From an uncultured Paracoccaceae bacterium (GTDB taxonomy: Bacteria > Pseudomonadota > Alphaproteobacteria > Rhodobacterales > Rhodobacteraceae): a stretch of DNA of 61,962 nucleotides. Each line of letters opens with the position of its first letter. Positions within the stretch are counted from its first letter, which is position 1. Location of the stretch: contig CALICM010000049.1 in the NCBI GenBank assembly GCA_938049225.1, forward strand, positions 1 through 61,962. The letters run 5' to 3'. Shown piece by piece: positions 9,468 to 18,091 of this stretch. A program made the translations under genes and the position numbers. The notes below the pieces were generated by a model. It was given only the letters and a program-made list of their open reading frames with translations. It did no database searches and was not told the origin of the DNA.

Positions 9468-12421
9468 GTCAGCACCTCAGGTTCGGCGGGATCTCCATCG
9501 GCCCATTCGCCGCGCCGTGCCAAATGGTCATAGCGGCCTTCCTGCGCGACCAGCTTGGGCCTGAGGCGCGCGACCATGGGCGTTTGGCCCGATTGGTAGA
9601 GGCTGATCAACGCCGCCAGATCCCGCCAAACTTGTGCCAGGGTGTCTGCATCGTGCTCCAGGCTGAGGATATCGCCATTACCGCTGAGCCCGATCAGCTC
9701 CAACGCCAGGATATTCGCGGCGTCGCCCGTTTCAAAGCCGCCGCGCAGGGCGATACAGGCCTCAAGGGGCAGTTGTTTGTGGAACAAAGCCGCTTCTTTC
9801 TGCGACGGCAAACGGCCCTTGTAGTCATAGATCGCGATACCGCCCCTCAGGGTGTCGATCCGATCCGCCTTGGCCGTCAGGGTGAAGGCCGACGGTGTGC
9901 CCGTCAGCGCGGCGGCGCCTTTCGCCTCAACCAACCTTGGCGTGGCACGGGTCCGGCGCTCAGCCTCGGTCCGCAGGATGAACGGCGTCAGTTTTTGCAG
10001 CCGATGCTGCCACAACGCGCGCATGGCGGGCCAGGGAACCTCGGCCCGCAAGCTTTCGCTTAGGATCTGATCGAACAATGCCTCGGCATCCTTGGGCAGA
10101 CCGTCTTGGGTCGCCTCGATAAATCGTTGCATCACCGCATGTACCTGGATGCCGCGTTGCAACGCATCCGCCTCGGGGTGCAGCGGATCGAGCGGGCGCA
10201 AACCCAACACGGCGTGGGCATAAACCGCATAAGGGTCGCGGATCAGGCGGTCGATCTGGGTTACTGGCAGCGTCGCTGGGAAGGCCCCCGGCGGCACCAG
10301 CGGCTCCGGGCGGCGGGCCCGCTCCAAGGGCTGCGCGGGCTGCTCCAACTGGGCGGCCAGGCGCAGCAGGTGCGCACCCCGATCCCGCATCGCGCGCAGC
10401 GCCATTGGCCCCTGGGGCGGTAATCCGTCCAACAAGTTTGTTAAGCGGAGCAACCAGCGCGCGGGGACCGAGGGCGCCTCGCCCTCACGCAGGGCACGGG
10501 ACAGAACCACCTCCGAGGCCCCAACGGCCTGCTGAAAGTCATGCGCCGAGAGCCCAATCCGACGCTCGGCCAGCGGCAGGCCCACGGCGACGCGCATCTG
10601 ACGGCTTAGCCACGGATCGGGCGGGGGCAGGCGTGGCCATGTCCCCTCGTTCAACCCCGCAAGCAGCAGGACATCGGCGGTCTGCGTTCGCGCCTCAAGC
10701 GTGCCCCAGATCGCGATATCGGGATGTGGGGCATAGGGTGCGTCCGGCACATCGGCGCCGGCCAGAACCGCCCGCAACAGGGGCCGGTATTCGGCCAAGG
10801 GCACGGTGCCCCCCGCAGCCGCATGGGTTTGTAGGTCGGTGAGGGCGGCCAGGGCGGCGACGCCCGCCGCCTCCAACCACAGTGCGCCACTCTGGCCAGA
10901 CAGCGCTTCGGGTCCCCGGGCAGTGTGGGCGGCCAATGCCGCGTGGCTGTGTACGATGTCCTCAAGTGGGGCGGCTTGCGGCATACTTTGTGTCAGCAGC
11001 ACGCTGAGCCACTGGACCCAAGCCGGATCGAGCGTCGCGCCATAGGCCACAAGCCAGTCCGGCGTGACCATCGGCGTGCTGTGGCGGCGCAAGGCGCGCT
11101 CTAATTTGACGGTCTCGCCCAGATGCCGCCCCCGCGCGGGCCCTTCACCACTTGCGGTCAATGGATGCTTGAGCAGCGACAGCAGTGCGACCGGCCCCGG
11201 CGGCCCGGCCAGCAACTCCGCCGTTAGTCGCAAAAAGACCCCCGGCGGCGTCAGGTCCAAGGGCCGCCCGGCGCTGTCGTCAGGCGCGAGGCCCCAGCGG
11301 TCCAGCGCTGCCGTAACCCGACGGGCCAAGACCCGGTCCGGCGTGATTAGCGCCGCTGTCTGCCCATCGGCCACCGCTTGGCGCAGGCGCAGGGCGAGGG
11401 CCGCTGCCTCGGCCAGGGGGTCCGGCGCCTCGATCAACGTCAATCCTTGCGTAGCGCCCGGCAGATCGCCCGCCAACAGCGGCCCCTCGGCTAGCCATTG
11501 ATCGGTGACCGGCGCGGGTCGCAAAGCCAGCGACACAAGCCGCGCACGCGTGGGTACCGGCACAGGTGTTGTATCCCAGACCGGTACCGCGTCAGGGTGA
11601 ACCCCCAGTTTGCCACAGATCTGTGCCAATCCCCATTGCGCATGGTCAACGGGCGCGTTCAACCCCGTCTCGGTCAACGTCTGCCAAACATCGTTTGGCA
11701 CATGCGGATCCAAGCCTGGCAACACCACCGCACCTTGCGGCAGGAGGGCAACGGCCGCCATGAAATCCGCCGTCACCGCCCGCGACCCGGTCGAGCCCGC
11801 GACGATCACCGGATCCCGCGGTGGATCTGTCATCCAATCCCTCACCATCGCGTCCACCGCAGCGCGCATCCGTGCATCTGGATCCAAGGTGAACATTTCC
11901 CGCGCCGCTGGTTCGAGCACCGCGCCGATCAATCGGATAAACTCAAGGCTGCGTGCCCAATGCCCTGCGGCATCCTGAGTGTCCAATGCCAGCAGCCGCG
12001 CGATCGGCACCCCTTCGATCTGCAGATCGGCGGCCAGTTCCGTCAGGCTCTCGGCCAAAGGATACGCGGCCGCGCGCGCGGCCAGCGATGGGTCCGCCGC
12101 GATTGCCTGCCGCACCAATTGCGCCAGTTGCAAGCGGCGCCGGACAGGGGGTTCCACGGCGGGAAGGTCGCGGATCTGGTCCGTCAAAGCGCCCAGGGGC
12201 AGCACCTGCGGGATTAGCGCCACCGGCCCCACTTCGAACAGCGCCAGCACCCGCCGTCGCGCGCGCTCGGTGTTCACATAGATCCGTGTGCGTGCCCGGG
12301 TTACGGGATCCATGGCGCGCGCGGTCAGGCCGCTGACCAATCCTTGGGCGAAATCCGCACCGGGCGGCAGCGCGAATACGCGCGGCGTGCCAGGGGCCAG
12401 CGGTGAAAACAACTCAGCCAT
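9464..12421 (-). CDS. addB: Double-strand break repair protein AddB
   Basis: 985 residues from the ATG at 12421. The longer frame to 12481 would run 60 bp into murU, whereas MAELFSPLAPGTPRVFALPPG is the expected alphaproteobacterial start and overlaps the murU stop by 8 bp. AddB is the second subunit of AddAB, with an inactivated helicase fold and a RecB-family nuclease domain near its C-terminus, seen here as IYDYKGRLPSQKEAALFHKQ. Alphaproteobacterial AddB is divergent from the Bacillus protein; I cannot see a clear four-cysteine iron-sulfur signature in it. It forms a heterodimer with AddA in the cytoplasm. Confidence 0.92.
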   Translation of the reverse strand: MAELFSPLAPGTPRVFALPPGADFAQGLVSGLTARAMDPVTRARTRIYVNTERARRRVLALFEVGPVALIPQVLPLGALTDQIRDLPAVEPPVRRRLQLAQLVRQAIAADPSLAARAAAYPLAESLTELAADLQIEGVPIARLLALDTQDAAGHWARSLEFIRLIGAVLEPAAREMFTLDPDARMRAAVDAMVRDWMTDPPRDPVIVAGSTGSRAVTADFMAAVALLPQGAVVLPGLDPHVPNDVWQTLTETGLNAPVDHAQWGLAQICGKLGVHPDAVPVWDTTPVPVPTRARLVSLALRPAPVTDQWLAEGPLLAGDLPGATQGLTLIEAPDPLAEAAALALRLRQAVADGQTAALITPDRVLARRVTAALDRWGLAPDDSAGRPLDLTPPGVFLRLTAELLAGPPGPVALLSLLKHPLTASGEGPARGRHLGETVKLERALRRHSTPMVTPDWLVAYGATLDPAWVQWLSVLLTQSMPQAAPLEDIVHSHAALAAHTARGPEALSGQSGALWLEAAGVAALAALTDLQTHAAAGGTVPLAEYRPLLRAVLAGADVPDAPYAPHPDIAIWGTLEARTQTADVLLLAGLNEGTWPRLPPPDPWLSRQMRVAVGLPLAERRIGLSAHDFQQAVGASEVVLSRALREGEAPSVPARWLLRLTNLLDGLPPQGPMALRAMRDRGAHLLRLAAQLEQPAQPLERARRPEPLVPPGAFPATLPVTQIDRLIRDPYAVYAHAVLGLRPLDPLHPEADALQRGIQVHAVMQRFIEATQDGLPKDAEALFDQILSESLRAEVPWPAMRALWQHRLQKLTPFILRTEAERRTRATPRLVEAKGAAALTGTPSAFTLTAKADRIDTLRGGIAIYDYKGRLPSQKEAALFHKQLPLEACIALRGGFETGDAANILALELIGLSGNGDILSLEHDADTLAQVWRDLAALISLYQSGQTPMVARLRPKLVAQEGRYDHLARRGEWADGDPAEPEVLT

Positions 12422-13115
12422 CTGCCACCAGCGCCTCGGCCAGTGGAAGGCTCTCGGGCTGGCCGACATCGCACCAATCACCGGGATAGATCGCCCCCCC
12501 CAAACGGCCCGCGGCCAGCATCTGGTCCCATATCACATTGAGCGAGAACACCCGCTCGCCCACGGCCTCCAGCCCTGAGGGGTCGATCAACTGCACGCCC
12601 GTATAGATATAGGGCGCGCTGTCCGCCGTTCCGCGCCGCCGCAACGTGCCGTCCTCACTCAAGAAGAAATCCCCCGCGCCCTTGTGCCCCCGCGCCCGGG
12701 CCTTTGGCACCAGCAACAATCGAGCACCCTGTGGCAGTGGCCCACCAGGCTGCAAAACGTTCAATGGGTTTGGCCCGGACCAAACAGCATCAGCGTTGAC
12801 CGTCCAAACCGGCCCTGGGCCCAGCAGCGGCAGCGCGTTGCGCAATCCGCCGCCAGTTTCGAGCAACTCTTCCTCGTGCAGGGTGTGCACCTCAAGACGA
12901 TCCTCGTGCGCCAAATGCGTCACCAATGGCTGTGGGCAATGATGCGTGTTCACCACGGCCCGGCGCACACCCGCATCGGCCACGGTATCCAGCGCATAGT
13001 CGATCAGCGGGCGCCCCGCGACCGGGATCATCGGTTTGGGCTGATGTGCCGTCAGCGCGCCCATCCGCAGCCCGCGCCCGGCGGCAAAGATCATCGCTGG
13101 CGGCATTTCGGTCAT
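12414..13115 (-). CDS. murU: N-acetylmuramate alpha-1-phosphate uridylyltransferase
   Basis: 233 residues, a sugar nucleotidyltransferase. Near the start it has the nucleotide-binding signature AAGRGLRMGALTAHQPKPMIPVAGRPLI, here described by its ends. MurU joins UTP to MurNAc alpha-1-phosphate to give UDP-MurNAc, the second step of the cell-wall recycling bypass that skips de novo, fosfomycin-sensitive synthesis. Its substrate is made by AmgK, which is encoded directly upstream as the C-terminal half of the fusion protein, with an ATGA overlap. That neighbourhood makes the MurU call much safer than the fold alone, which is shared with RmlA and GlmU. It overlaps addB by 8 bp. Confidence 0.9.
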   Translation of the reverse strand: MTEMPPAMIFAAGRGLRMGALTAHQPKPMIPVAGRPLIDYALDTVADAGVRRAVVNTHHCPQPLVTHLAHEDRLEVHTLHEEELLETGGGLRNALPLLGPGPVWTVNADAVWSGPNPLNVLQPGGPLPQGARLLLVPKARARGHKGAGDFFLSEDGTLRRRGTADSAPYIYTGVQLIDPSGLEAVGERVFSLNVIWDQMLAAGRLGGAIYPGDWCDVGQPESLPLAEALVADG

Positions 13116-14596
13116 TTCGCTGCCTTAATCCGAGCAAGGATTTGCGGCGTGGGCGCCGGCAGGTTGTCCGCGACCCAATTGCGCAGATCCGTCAAATGCG
13201 GCGCCCTCAAATCCCGCTGTAAATGATCCCATACCCGGGGCAGCAGATCCAAATATTGCGGTTTGCCATCCCGCAACCAAAGCCGCGTGAAAAGCCCCAA
13301 AATCTTGAGGTTCCGCTGCGCCCCAAAGGTGGCATAGGCCGCGCGGAACGCCACCGGATCCGCCCCGCGCGCCGTCAAATACCGCGCGATCATCGTCTGT
13401 CGCAGCACGTCCGATGTATCCCGCCGCGCGTCTTCAAGCAGCGAGACCAAGTCATAAGCCGGATGCCCCGCCAACGCGTCTTGATAGTCGAGCAGCCCGC
13501 AGCGGGCCAGGCCATCGCGGTCCGGCAGCCAGATCAAATTCTCGGCGTGGTAGTCGCGCAGAACGCACACGACAGGGCCCTGAACCACCGCGCAAGCCGT
13601 ATCGATTAGCGTATCGAAGGTGTCCGAGGCCTGGGCCTTGATCGTCTCACCCGTGGCTGCGGGATGGTACCATTCCACCGCCAAGCGCGACTCGCGCAGG
13701 GTGGTGGCCTGGTCGTAGGGGGGCAGCCCGTCGGCCGTTCGCGGCAAGCCATGCAGATGCGCCAGCAGGTCCGTCGCACAGGCATAAAGTTGATGCTCAA
13801 TGTCCGGATCTTGCGGGGCCACACGGGCGAATTGCGCGTCGCCAAGATCCTCCAACAACAGAAACCCAGCTACCGGATCCGCGGCCAAGATCTCGGGCGC
13901 CGACAGACCCCAGCCGCGCAGTCGGTCGGTCATTTCCACAAAAGGCCCAACGTCCCCGTCGGCGGCGTCCATCACAACCGCCGATCCAAGCTGTTTTTCT
14001 TTCAGCCGAAAGTACCGGCGGGCCGAGGCATCGCCCGCCAGTGGTGCCACCTGCGCATCTGCCCAAGCGCTGTCCGCCAGAAAGTCGTGCAGCGCGCAGG
14101 TTTGCTGGGTTAACGCGCCCAGCGCCGCCGCCCAGCCCGGCCCTTTTGCCTTTGCGGTCAGATGCCGTCGGTCCGGCTTAACCGGATCCACTGCGATATC
14201 CAGATGTAACGCACGCGCCGGGGCCGCGCGCCCCAAGCGATCTGCCCATTCGATCAAGACAATCGCACGGTCCATCGCCTCGTCCAGACCCAACTCCGTC
14301 ACCTCGGACGGATCGCCCAGACGGTACAAATCCGCGTGCCAGATCTCGACTGGACCCACGTCATAGGTCTGCACAAGCGTGTAACTGGGCGAGGGGACGT
14401 CTTCGAGCGCCCGCCCCACCGCCGCCTGCCGCGCCTGGATAAGCGCGCGGCAAAACAATGACTTGCCAGCACCGACCGGGCCCGACAGCAGCACTGTGTC
14501 GCCAGGCGCCAAAACCACGCCCAAGCTTTCAGCCAAGGCAATCGTATGCGCTGGTCGATCCGACCGAACCACTGTTTGCACTACCAGATGTCCCAT
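13112..14596 (-). CDS. TsaE-AmgK fusion: tRNA t6A ATPase joined to the anomeric MurNAc/GlcNAc kinase
   Basis: 494 residues with two domains. Residues 1 to about 155 are TsaE (YjeE): a P-loop at LLSGPVGAGKSLFCRALIQ, the SPSYTLVQTY strand and the HADLYRLGDPSEV motif. TsaE is the ATPase needed with TsaB and TsaD to make threonylcarbamoyl-adenosine at A37 of tRNAs. Residues about 165-494 are an aminoglycoside-phosphotransferase-like kinase with LLEDLGDAQF, the catalytic loop RDYHAENLIWL and the metal site LLDYQDALAGHPAYDL, which match AmgK. AmgK phosphorylates the anomeric carbon of MurNAc and GlcNAc. The frame is unbroken across the joint, so this is a true fusion rather than an artefact. The same fusion is known to me from related bacteria. 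It heads the operon murU-addB-addA. Confidence 0.9.
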   Translation of the reverse strand: MGHLVVQTVVRSDRPAHTIALAESLGVVLAPGDTVLLSGPVGAGKSLFCRALIQARQAAVGRALEDVPSPSYTLVQTYDVGPVEIWHADLYRLGDPSEVTELGLDEAMDRAIVLIEWADRLGRAAPARALHLDIAVDPVKPDRRHLTAKAKGPGWAAALGALTQQTCALHDFLADSAWADAQVAPLAGDASARRYFRLKEKQLGSAVVMDAADGDVGPFVEMTDRLRGWGLSAPEILAADPVAGFLLLEDLGDAQFARVAPQDPDIEHQLYACATDLLAHLHGLPRTADGLPPYDQATTLRESRLAVEWYHPAATGETIKAQASDTFDTLIDTACAVVQGPVVCVLRDYHAENLIWLPDRDGLARCGLLDYQDALAGHPAYDLVSLLEDARRDTSDVLRQTMIARYLTARGADPVAFRAAYATFGAQRNLKILGLFTRLWLRDGKPQYLDLLPRVWDHLQRDLRAPHLTDLRNWVADNLPAPTPQILARIKAAK

Positions 14597-14673
14597 CCCC
14601 GACCGCTGCGCCTGGCCCCTTTGTGCCGGGGCCGCGACCAGGGTTCAAGGGGCGCCGGGGCCGGGCATCGCCC

Positions 14674-16299
14674 CTATAACGCCCGCACCCGTTCCCGCAA
14701 GGCAAACTTCTGGATCTTGCCGGTCGAGGTTTTGGGCAAATCCTCGAACACAACCCGATGCGGGATCTTGAACCCCGCCAACCCGGTTCGGCAATGGGCG
14801 ATCAGATCCTCGGGGGTTACCGTGCTGCCCGTGACCAGTTCGACAAAGGCGCAGGGCGTCTCGCCCCAGCGCTCGTGCGGCATCGCCACCACCGCGACTG
14901 CCGCCACATCGGGGTGCTTATAGAACACCTCCTCAACCTCAATGGACGAGATATTTTCGCCGCCCGAGATGATGATGTCCTTCGAACGATCTTTCAGCTG
15001 GATATAGCCATCCGGGTGCATCACCCCCAGATCGCCGGAATGAAACCAACCGCCCGCGAAAGCCGCCTCGGTCGCTGCCGGGTTCTTCAAATAACCCTTC
15101 ATCACCACATTGCCGCGAAACATCACCTCGCCCAGGGTCTTGCCATCCGCTGGAACTGGCTGCATCGTCTGGGGGTCGCGCACCTCTAGCCCCTCCAGCG
15201 GCAAATACCGCACGCCCTGCCGCGCTTTCAGCATCGCCTGTGCGCGCCCATCCAAACCGTCCCATGCCTGGTGCCAATCATTCACCACGGCCGGGCCATA
15301 GGTCTCGGTCAACCCATACAAATGCGTGACGTTGAACCCCGCTTCGCGCATATCCGCCAGAACCGTTTCCGGCGGCGGGGCGGCGGCCGTCAGAAACTCC
15401 ACCCGCCCAGGCAACGCGCGTTTCTCGGCCTCAGGCGTTGCCAGCAGGGTCGACATCACAATCGGCGCGCCGCACATATGGGTGACTTGGTGATCGGCCA
15501 AGGCGTCCCACATCGGCTGCTGCCGCACCTGGCGCAAACAGACCGAGGTGCCCGACAATGCCGACAGTGTCCATGGGAAGCACCAGCCGTTGCAATGAAA
15601 CATCGGTAGCGTCCACAGATAGACCGCATGTTTTGGCATCGCCATCGTCACCGCGTTGCCCAGCGCCAGCAAATACGCGCCACGGTGGTGATAGACGACC
15701 CCCTTGGGATCGCCCGTCGTGCCCGAGGTATAGTTGAGCGAGATCGCATCCCATTCATCGAGCGGCATCAACCAGTCGAAATCCGGGTCCCCGTCGGCGA
15801 TAAAGTCCTCGTATTCAATCGAGCCCAGCAGGTCGCCCGATTGCGGAAACTCAGGATCATCGTAATCGATCACGATGGGTTGTGCCTTGGCAAGCGCCAG
15901 TGCGTCCTTCATGCGCGGCGCAAGGGCGCGATCGGTGATTACCACCTTGCTGTCCGAATGATCCAGCTGAAAGGCAATGATCCCCGCATCCAACTGCGTG
16001 TTGATCGAATGCAACACCGCGCCTGCCATTGGCACGCCGTAATGCGCCTCGACCATCGGCGGCACGTTCGGCAGTAGGACCGAAACCGTATCCCCCCGCC
16101 CAACCCCACGCCGCGACAGGGCCGAGGCCAACTGACGTGCGCGCGCATAAAACGACCCGTAGCTGCGCCGCAGCCCACCATGGATGATCGCGGTGTGGTC
16201 CGGGAAAACCGTGCCTGCGCGCGCCAGAAAACTCAGCGGTGTTAGCGGCTGATAATTCGCTGGATTTCGGTCCAGATCGGACGCATACGGATCGCTCAT
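14674..16299 (-). CDS. AMP-forming acyl-CoA synthetase
   Basis: 541 residues of the ANL adenylating family. The phosphate loop YTSGTTGDPKG, the YGLTETYGP motif, the hinge region GWFHSGDLGVMHPDGYIQLKDRSKD and the C-terminal catalytic lysine in PKTSTGKIQKF are all present. Such enzymes activate a carboxylate to the acyl-AMP and then the CoA thioester in the cytoplasm. The overall build resembles short- and medium-chain ligases, including the roseobacter methylmercaptopropionate ligase DmdB, but nothing in the sequence fixes the substrate. It follows an enoyl-CoA hydratase-like gene by 10 bp and is probably co-transcribed with it. Confidence 0.85.
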   Translation of the reverse strand: MSDPYASDLDRNPANYQPLTPLSFLARAGTVFPDHTAIIHGGLRRSYGSFYARARQLASALSRRGVGRGDTVSVLLPNVPPMVEAHYGVPMAGAVLHSINTQLDAGIIAFQLDHSDSKVVITDRALAPRMKDALALAKAQPIVIDYDDPEFPQSGDLLGSIEYEDFIADGDPDFDWLMPLDEWDAISLNYTSGTTGDPKGVVYHHRGAYLLALGNAVTMAMPKHAVYLWTLPMFHCNGWCFPWTLSALSGTSVCLRQVRQQPMWDALADHQVTHMCGAPIVMSTLLATPEAEKRALPGRVEFLTAAAPPPETVLADMREAGFNVTHLYGLTETYGPAVVNDWHQAWDGLDGRAQAMLKARQGVRYLPLEGLEVRDPQTMQPVPADGKTLGEVMFRGNVVMKGYLKNPAATEAAFAGGWFHSGDLGVMHPDGYIQLKDRSKDIIISGGENISSIEVEEVFYKHPDVAAVAVVAMPHERWGETPCAFVELVTGSTVTPEDLIAHCRTGLAGFKIPHRVVFEDLPKTSTGKIQKFALRERVRAL

Positions 16300-16309
16300 C
16301 TTGTCCCCC

Positions 16310-17098
16310 TTAGTCGTGCCAAACGGGGTCGCGGCGTTCCAAAAACGCGCCGATCCCCTCTTCGGCGTCGCGCGCCAGCATGTTCTCGGTCATGACCTGC
16401 GCCGTATAGGCGTATGCCTCGGCCAAATCCATCTCCGCCTGGCGGTAAAACGCAGCTTTGCCAGTTTTCACCGTTTGTGCCGACTTTGACGCGATCTGCC
16501 TTGCCAAAGCTTGTGCCTCGGTCGCCAGATCCGCAGCGGGCACCACACGGTTCACCAGGCCCATGTCGCGCGCAGTCGCAGCATCTATAGTGTCGCCGGT
16601 CAACAACATTTCCATGGCCTGCTTGCGCGGCACGTTGCGTGACAACGCCACCATCGGGGTCGAGCAAAAAAGCCCAATATGCACGCCAGGCGTGCAAAAT
16701 GAGGCGACCTCGCTGGCCACCGCCAGATCGCAACTGGCCACCAGCTGGCAGCCTGCGGCGGTCGCCAGTCCACCAACCTCGGCAATCACCGGCTTGGGAT
16801 GGCTCACAATCGCCTGCATCACCGCTGCGCAGTCTTGCATCAGCTGATGAAAATACGCCCGCCCACGGTCCGCGTCTTGCCGGTGCGGCGTCATCTCTTT
16901 CAAATCATGGCCCGCGCAGAACAACCGCCCCGTGGCGCCCAGAATAATCACCCGCACGGCTGGGTCCTTGCCGCTCTCCGCCAGGGCCTCCCCCAGGCGC
17001 GCAAGAACAAGTTCGGACAGAGCATTCGCCGGGGGGTTGTCCAGCACCAGCCGCAGCACACCGTCGCCCAGCACTTCCTGTCGTATCCCTTGGCCCAT
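16310..17098 (-). CDS. Enoyl-CoA hydratase/isomerase family protein, ECHDC3-like
   Basis: 262 residues with a crotonase fold. The oxyanion-hole segments are present (CAGHDLKEM and the GLATAAGCQLVASCDLAVAS block), as is FCTPGVHIGLFCSTP. In classical hydratases the block reads GCEL, with the first catalytic glutamate, and the later segment contains PE with the second. Here the first is glutamine and the second is glycine. This pattern matches the ECHDC3 subgroup, whose reaction is not well defined. It is the first gene of a pair with the acyl-CoA synthetase, so it likely acts on the CoA ester that the ligase makes, but simple hydration looks doubtful. Confidence 0.8.
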   Translation of the reverse strand: MGQGIRQEVLGDGVLRLVLDNPPANALSELVLARLGEALAESGKDPAVRVIILGATGRLFCAGHDLKEMTPHRQDADRGRAYFHQLMQDCAAVMQAIVSHPKPVIAEVGGLATAAGCQLVASCDLAVASEVASFCTPGVHIGLFCSTPMVALSRNVPRKQAMEMLLTGDTIDAATARDMGLVNRVVPAADLATEAQALARQIASKSAQTVKTGKAAFYRQAEMDLAEAYAYTAQVMTENMLARDAEEGIGAFLERRDPVWHD

Positions 17099-17253
17099 CC
17101 CGGCACCCTCCCATTGTGTTCACAATCAAACCACGCACGCCGCCCTTGCGTAAACCCATAGCCCGCGACAACCCGCCTCGATTATCAGGTGTGATACAGA
17201 TCGCATTTGTGGCATAAGCCCGCTTAACCAAAACGCAAGAAGTTGAGCGACGG

Positions 17254-18072
17254 GTGAAGTACCGAACAATCCTATTGTCCGATGTGCATCTTGGAACACG
17301 TGGCTGCCAAGCGGCCATGCTGCTCGACTTCCTCGATTATCATCACGCCGATACCTATTATTTGATCGGCGATATCTTTGATGGCTGGCGTTTGCGTCGC
17401 GGCTGGCATTGGCCGCAAGCCCACAACGACGTGGTCCAAGCCTTTCTGACTAAAGCGCATGACGGTGCCCAGATCTTCTACATCCCGGGCAATCATGACG
17501 AGATCATGCGCACCTATTTGGGCATTCATTTCGGCGGGATCGAGGTGGTGCAAACCGCCGATTACACCACCGCCGATGGCCGCCGCTTTCTGGTCACCCA
17601 TGGTGATCAGTTCGATTCGGTCGTGGTCCACGCCAAATGGCTGGCCCGCCTGGGCGACCGCGCCTATGCGTTCTCTCTTTGGCTGAACACATGGGTGAAC
17701 AGGTTCAGGTGGCTCTGGGGCGGGCAGTATTGGTCACTGTCCAAATGGGCCAAGCAGCAGGTCAAACAGGCGGTGAACTTCATGAGCGCTTACGAGACCG
17801 TCTTGTCGGAAGAAGCCAAACGCGGTGGTTATGACGGTGTCGTCTGCGGCCACATCCATAACGCGAATATGCACAAAATCGGCCCCATCGACTATGTAAA
17901 CACAGGTGATTGGGTCGAAAGCTGCACCGCCGTCGTAGAACATGAAGATGGCCGCTTAGAGTTGATCGATTGGGCTGCTGCGACACGCAAGCGGCGCTTG
18001 ATCAAACCCAGCACCAGCAGTTCAGGCAAGCCCGCCAAGATCACCAAACGCGAAACGCACGAGACCGTCTGA
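17254..18072 (+). CDS. plcP: PlcP-like metallophosphoesterase (phospholipase C of lipid remodelling), or LpxH-type hydrolase
   Basis: 272 residues from a GTG. The calcineurin-like metal motifs occur in order: SDVHLG at residues 9-14, GDIFDGW, PGNHDE, VTHGDQFD and CGHIHNA. Proteins of this type are often labelled UDP-2,3-diacylglucosamine hydrolase, but in Sinorhizobium and marine bacteria the close relative PlcP removes the head group of phospholipids during phosphate starvation to give diacylglycerol. Diacylglycerol is the substrate of BtaA, encoded 19 bp downstream, which favours the PlcP reading here. There is no signal peptide; it probably works at the inner face of the membrane. I did not find a convincing Pho box upstream. 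LpxH activity on lipid A precursor remains an alternative. Confidence 0.75.
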   Translation: MKYRTILLSDVHLGTRGCQAAMLLDFLDYHHADTYYLIGDIFDGWRLRRGWHWPQAHNDVVQAFLTKAHDGAQIFYIPGNHDEIMRTYLGIHFGGIEVVQTADYTTADGRRFLVTHGDQFDSVVVHAKWLARLGDRAYAFSLWLNTWVNRFRWLWGGQYWSLSKWAKQQVKQAVNFMSAYETVLSEEAKRGGYDGVVCGHIHNANMHKIGPIDYVNTGDWVESCTAVVEHEDGRLELIDWAAATRKRRLIKPSTSSSGKPAKITKRETHETV

Positions 18073-18091
18073 CCCTAAGGAACCCCAAAAA

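Noticed and set aside
17160-17253. Possible Pho box upstream of the plcP-like gene
   Set aside because: The segment TGTGATACAGATCGCATTTGTGGCAT only loosely resembles two CTGTCAT halves and the spacing is wrong; I would not call it without a matrix scan.
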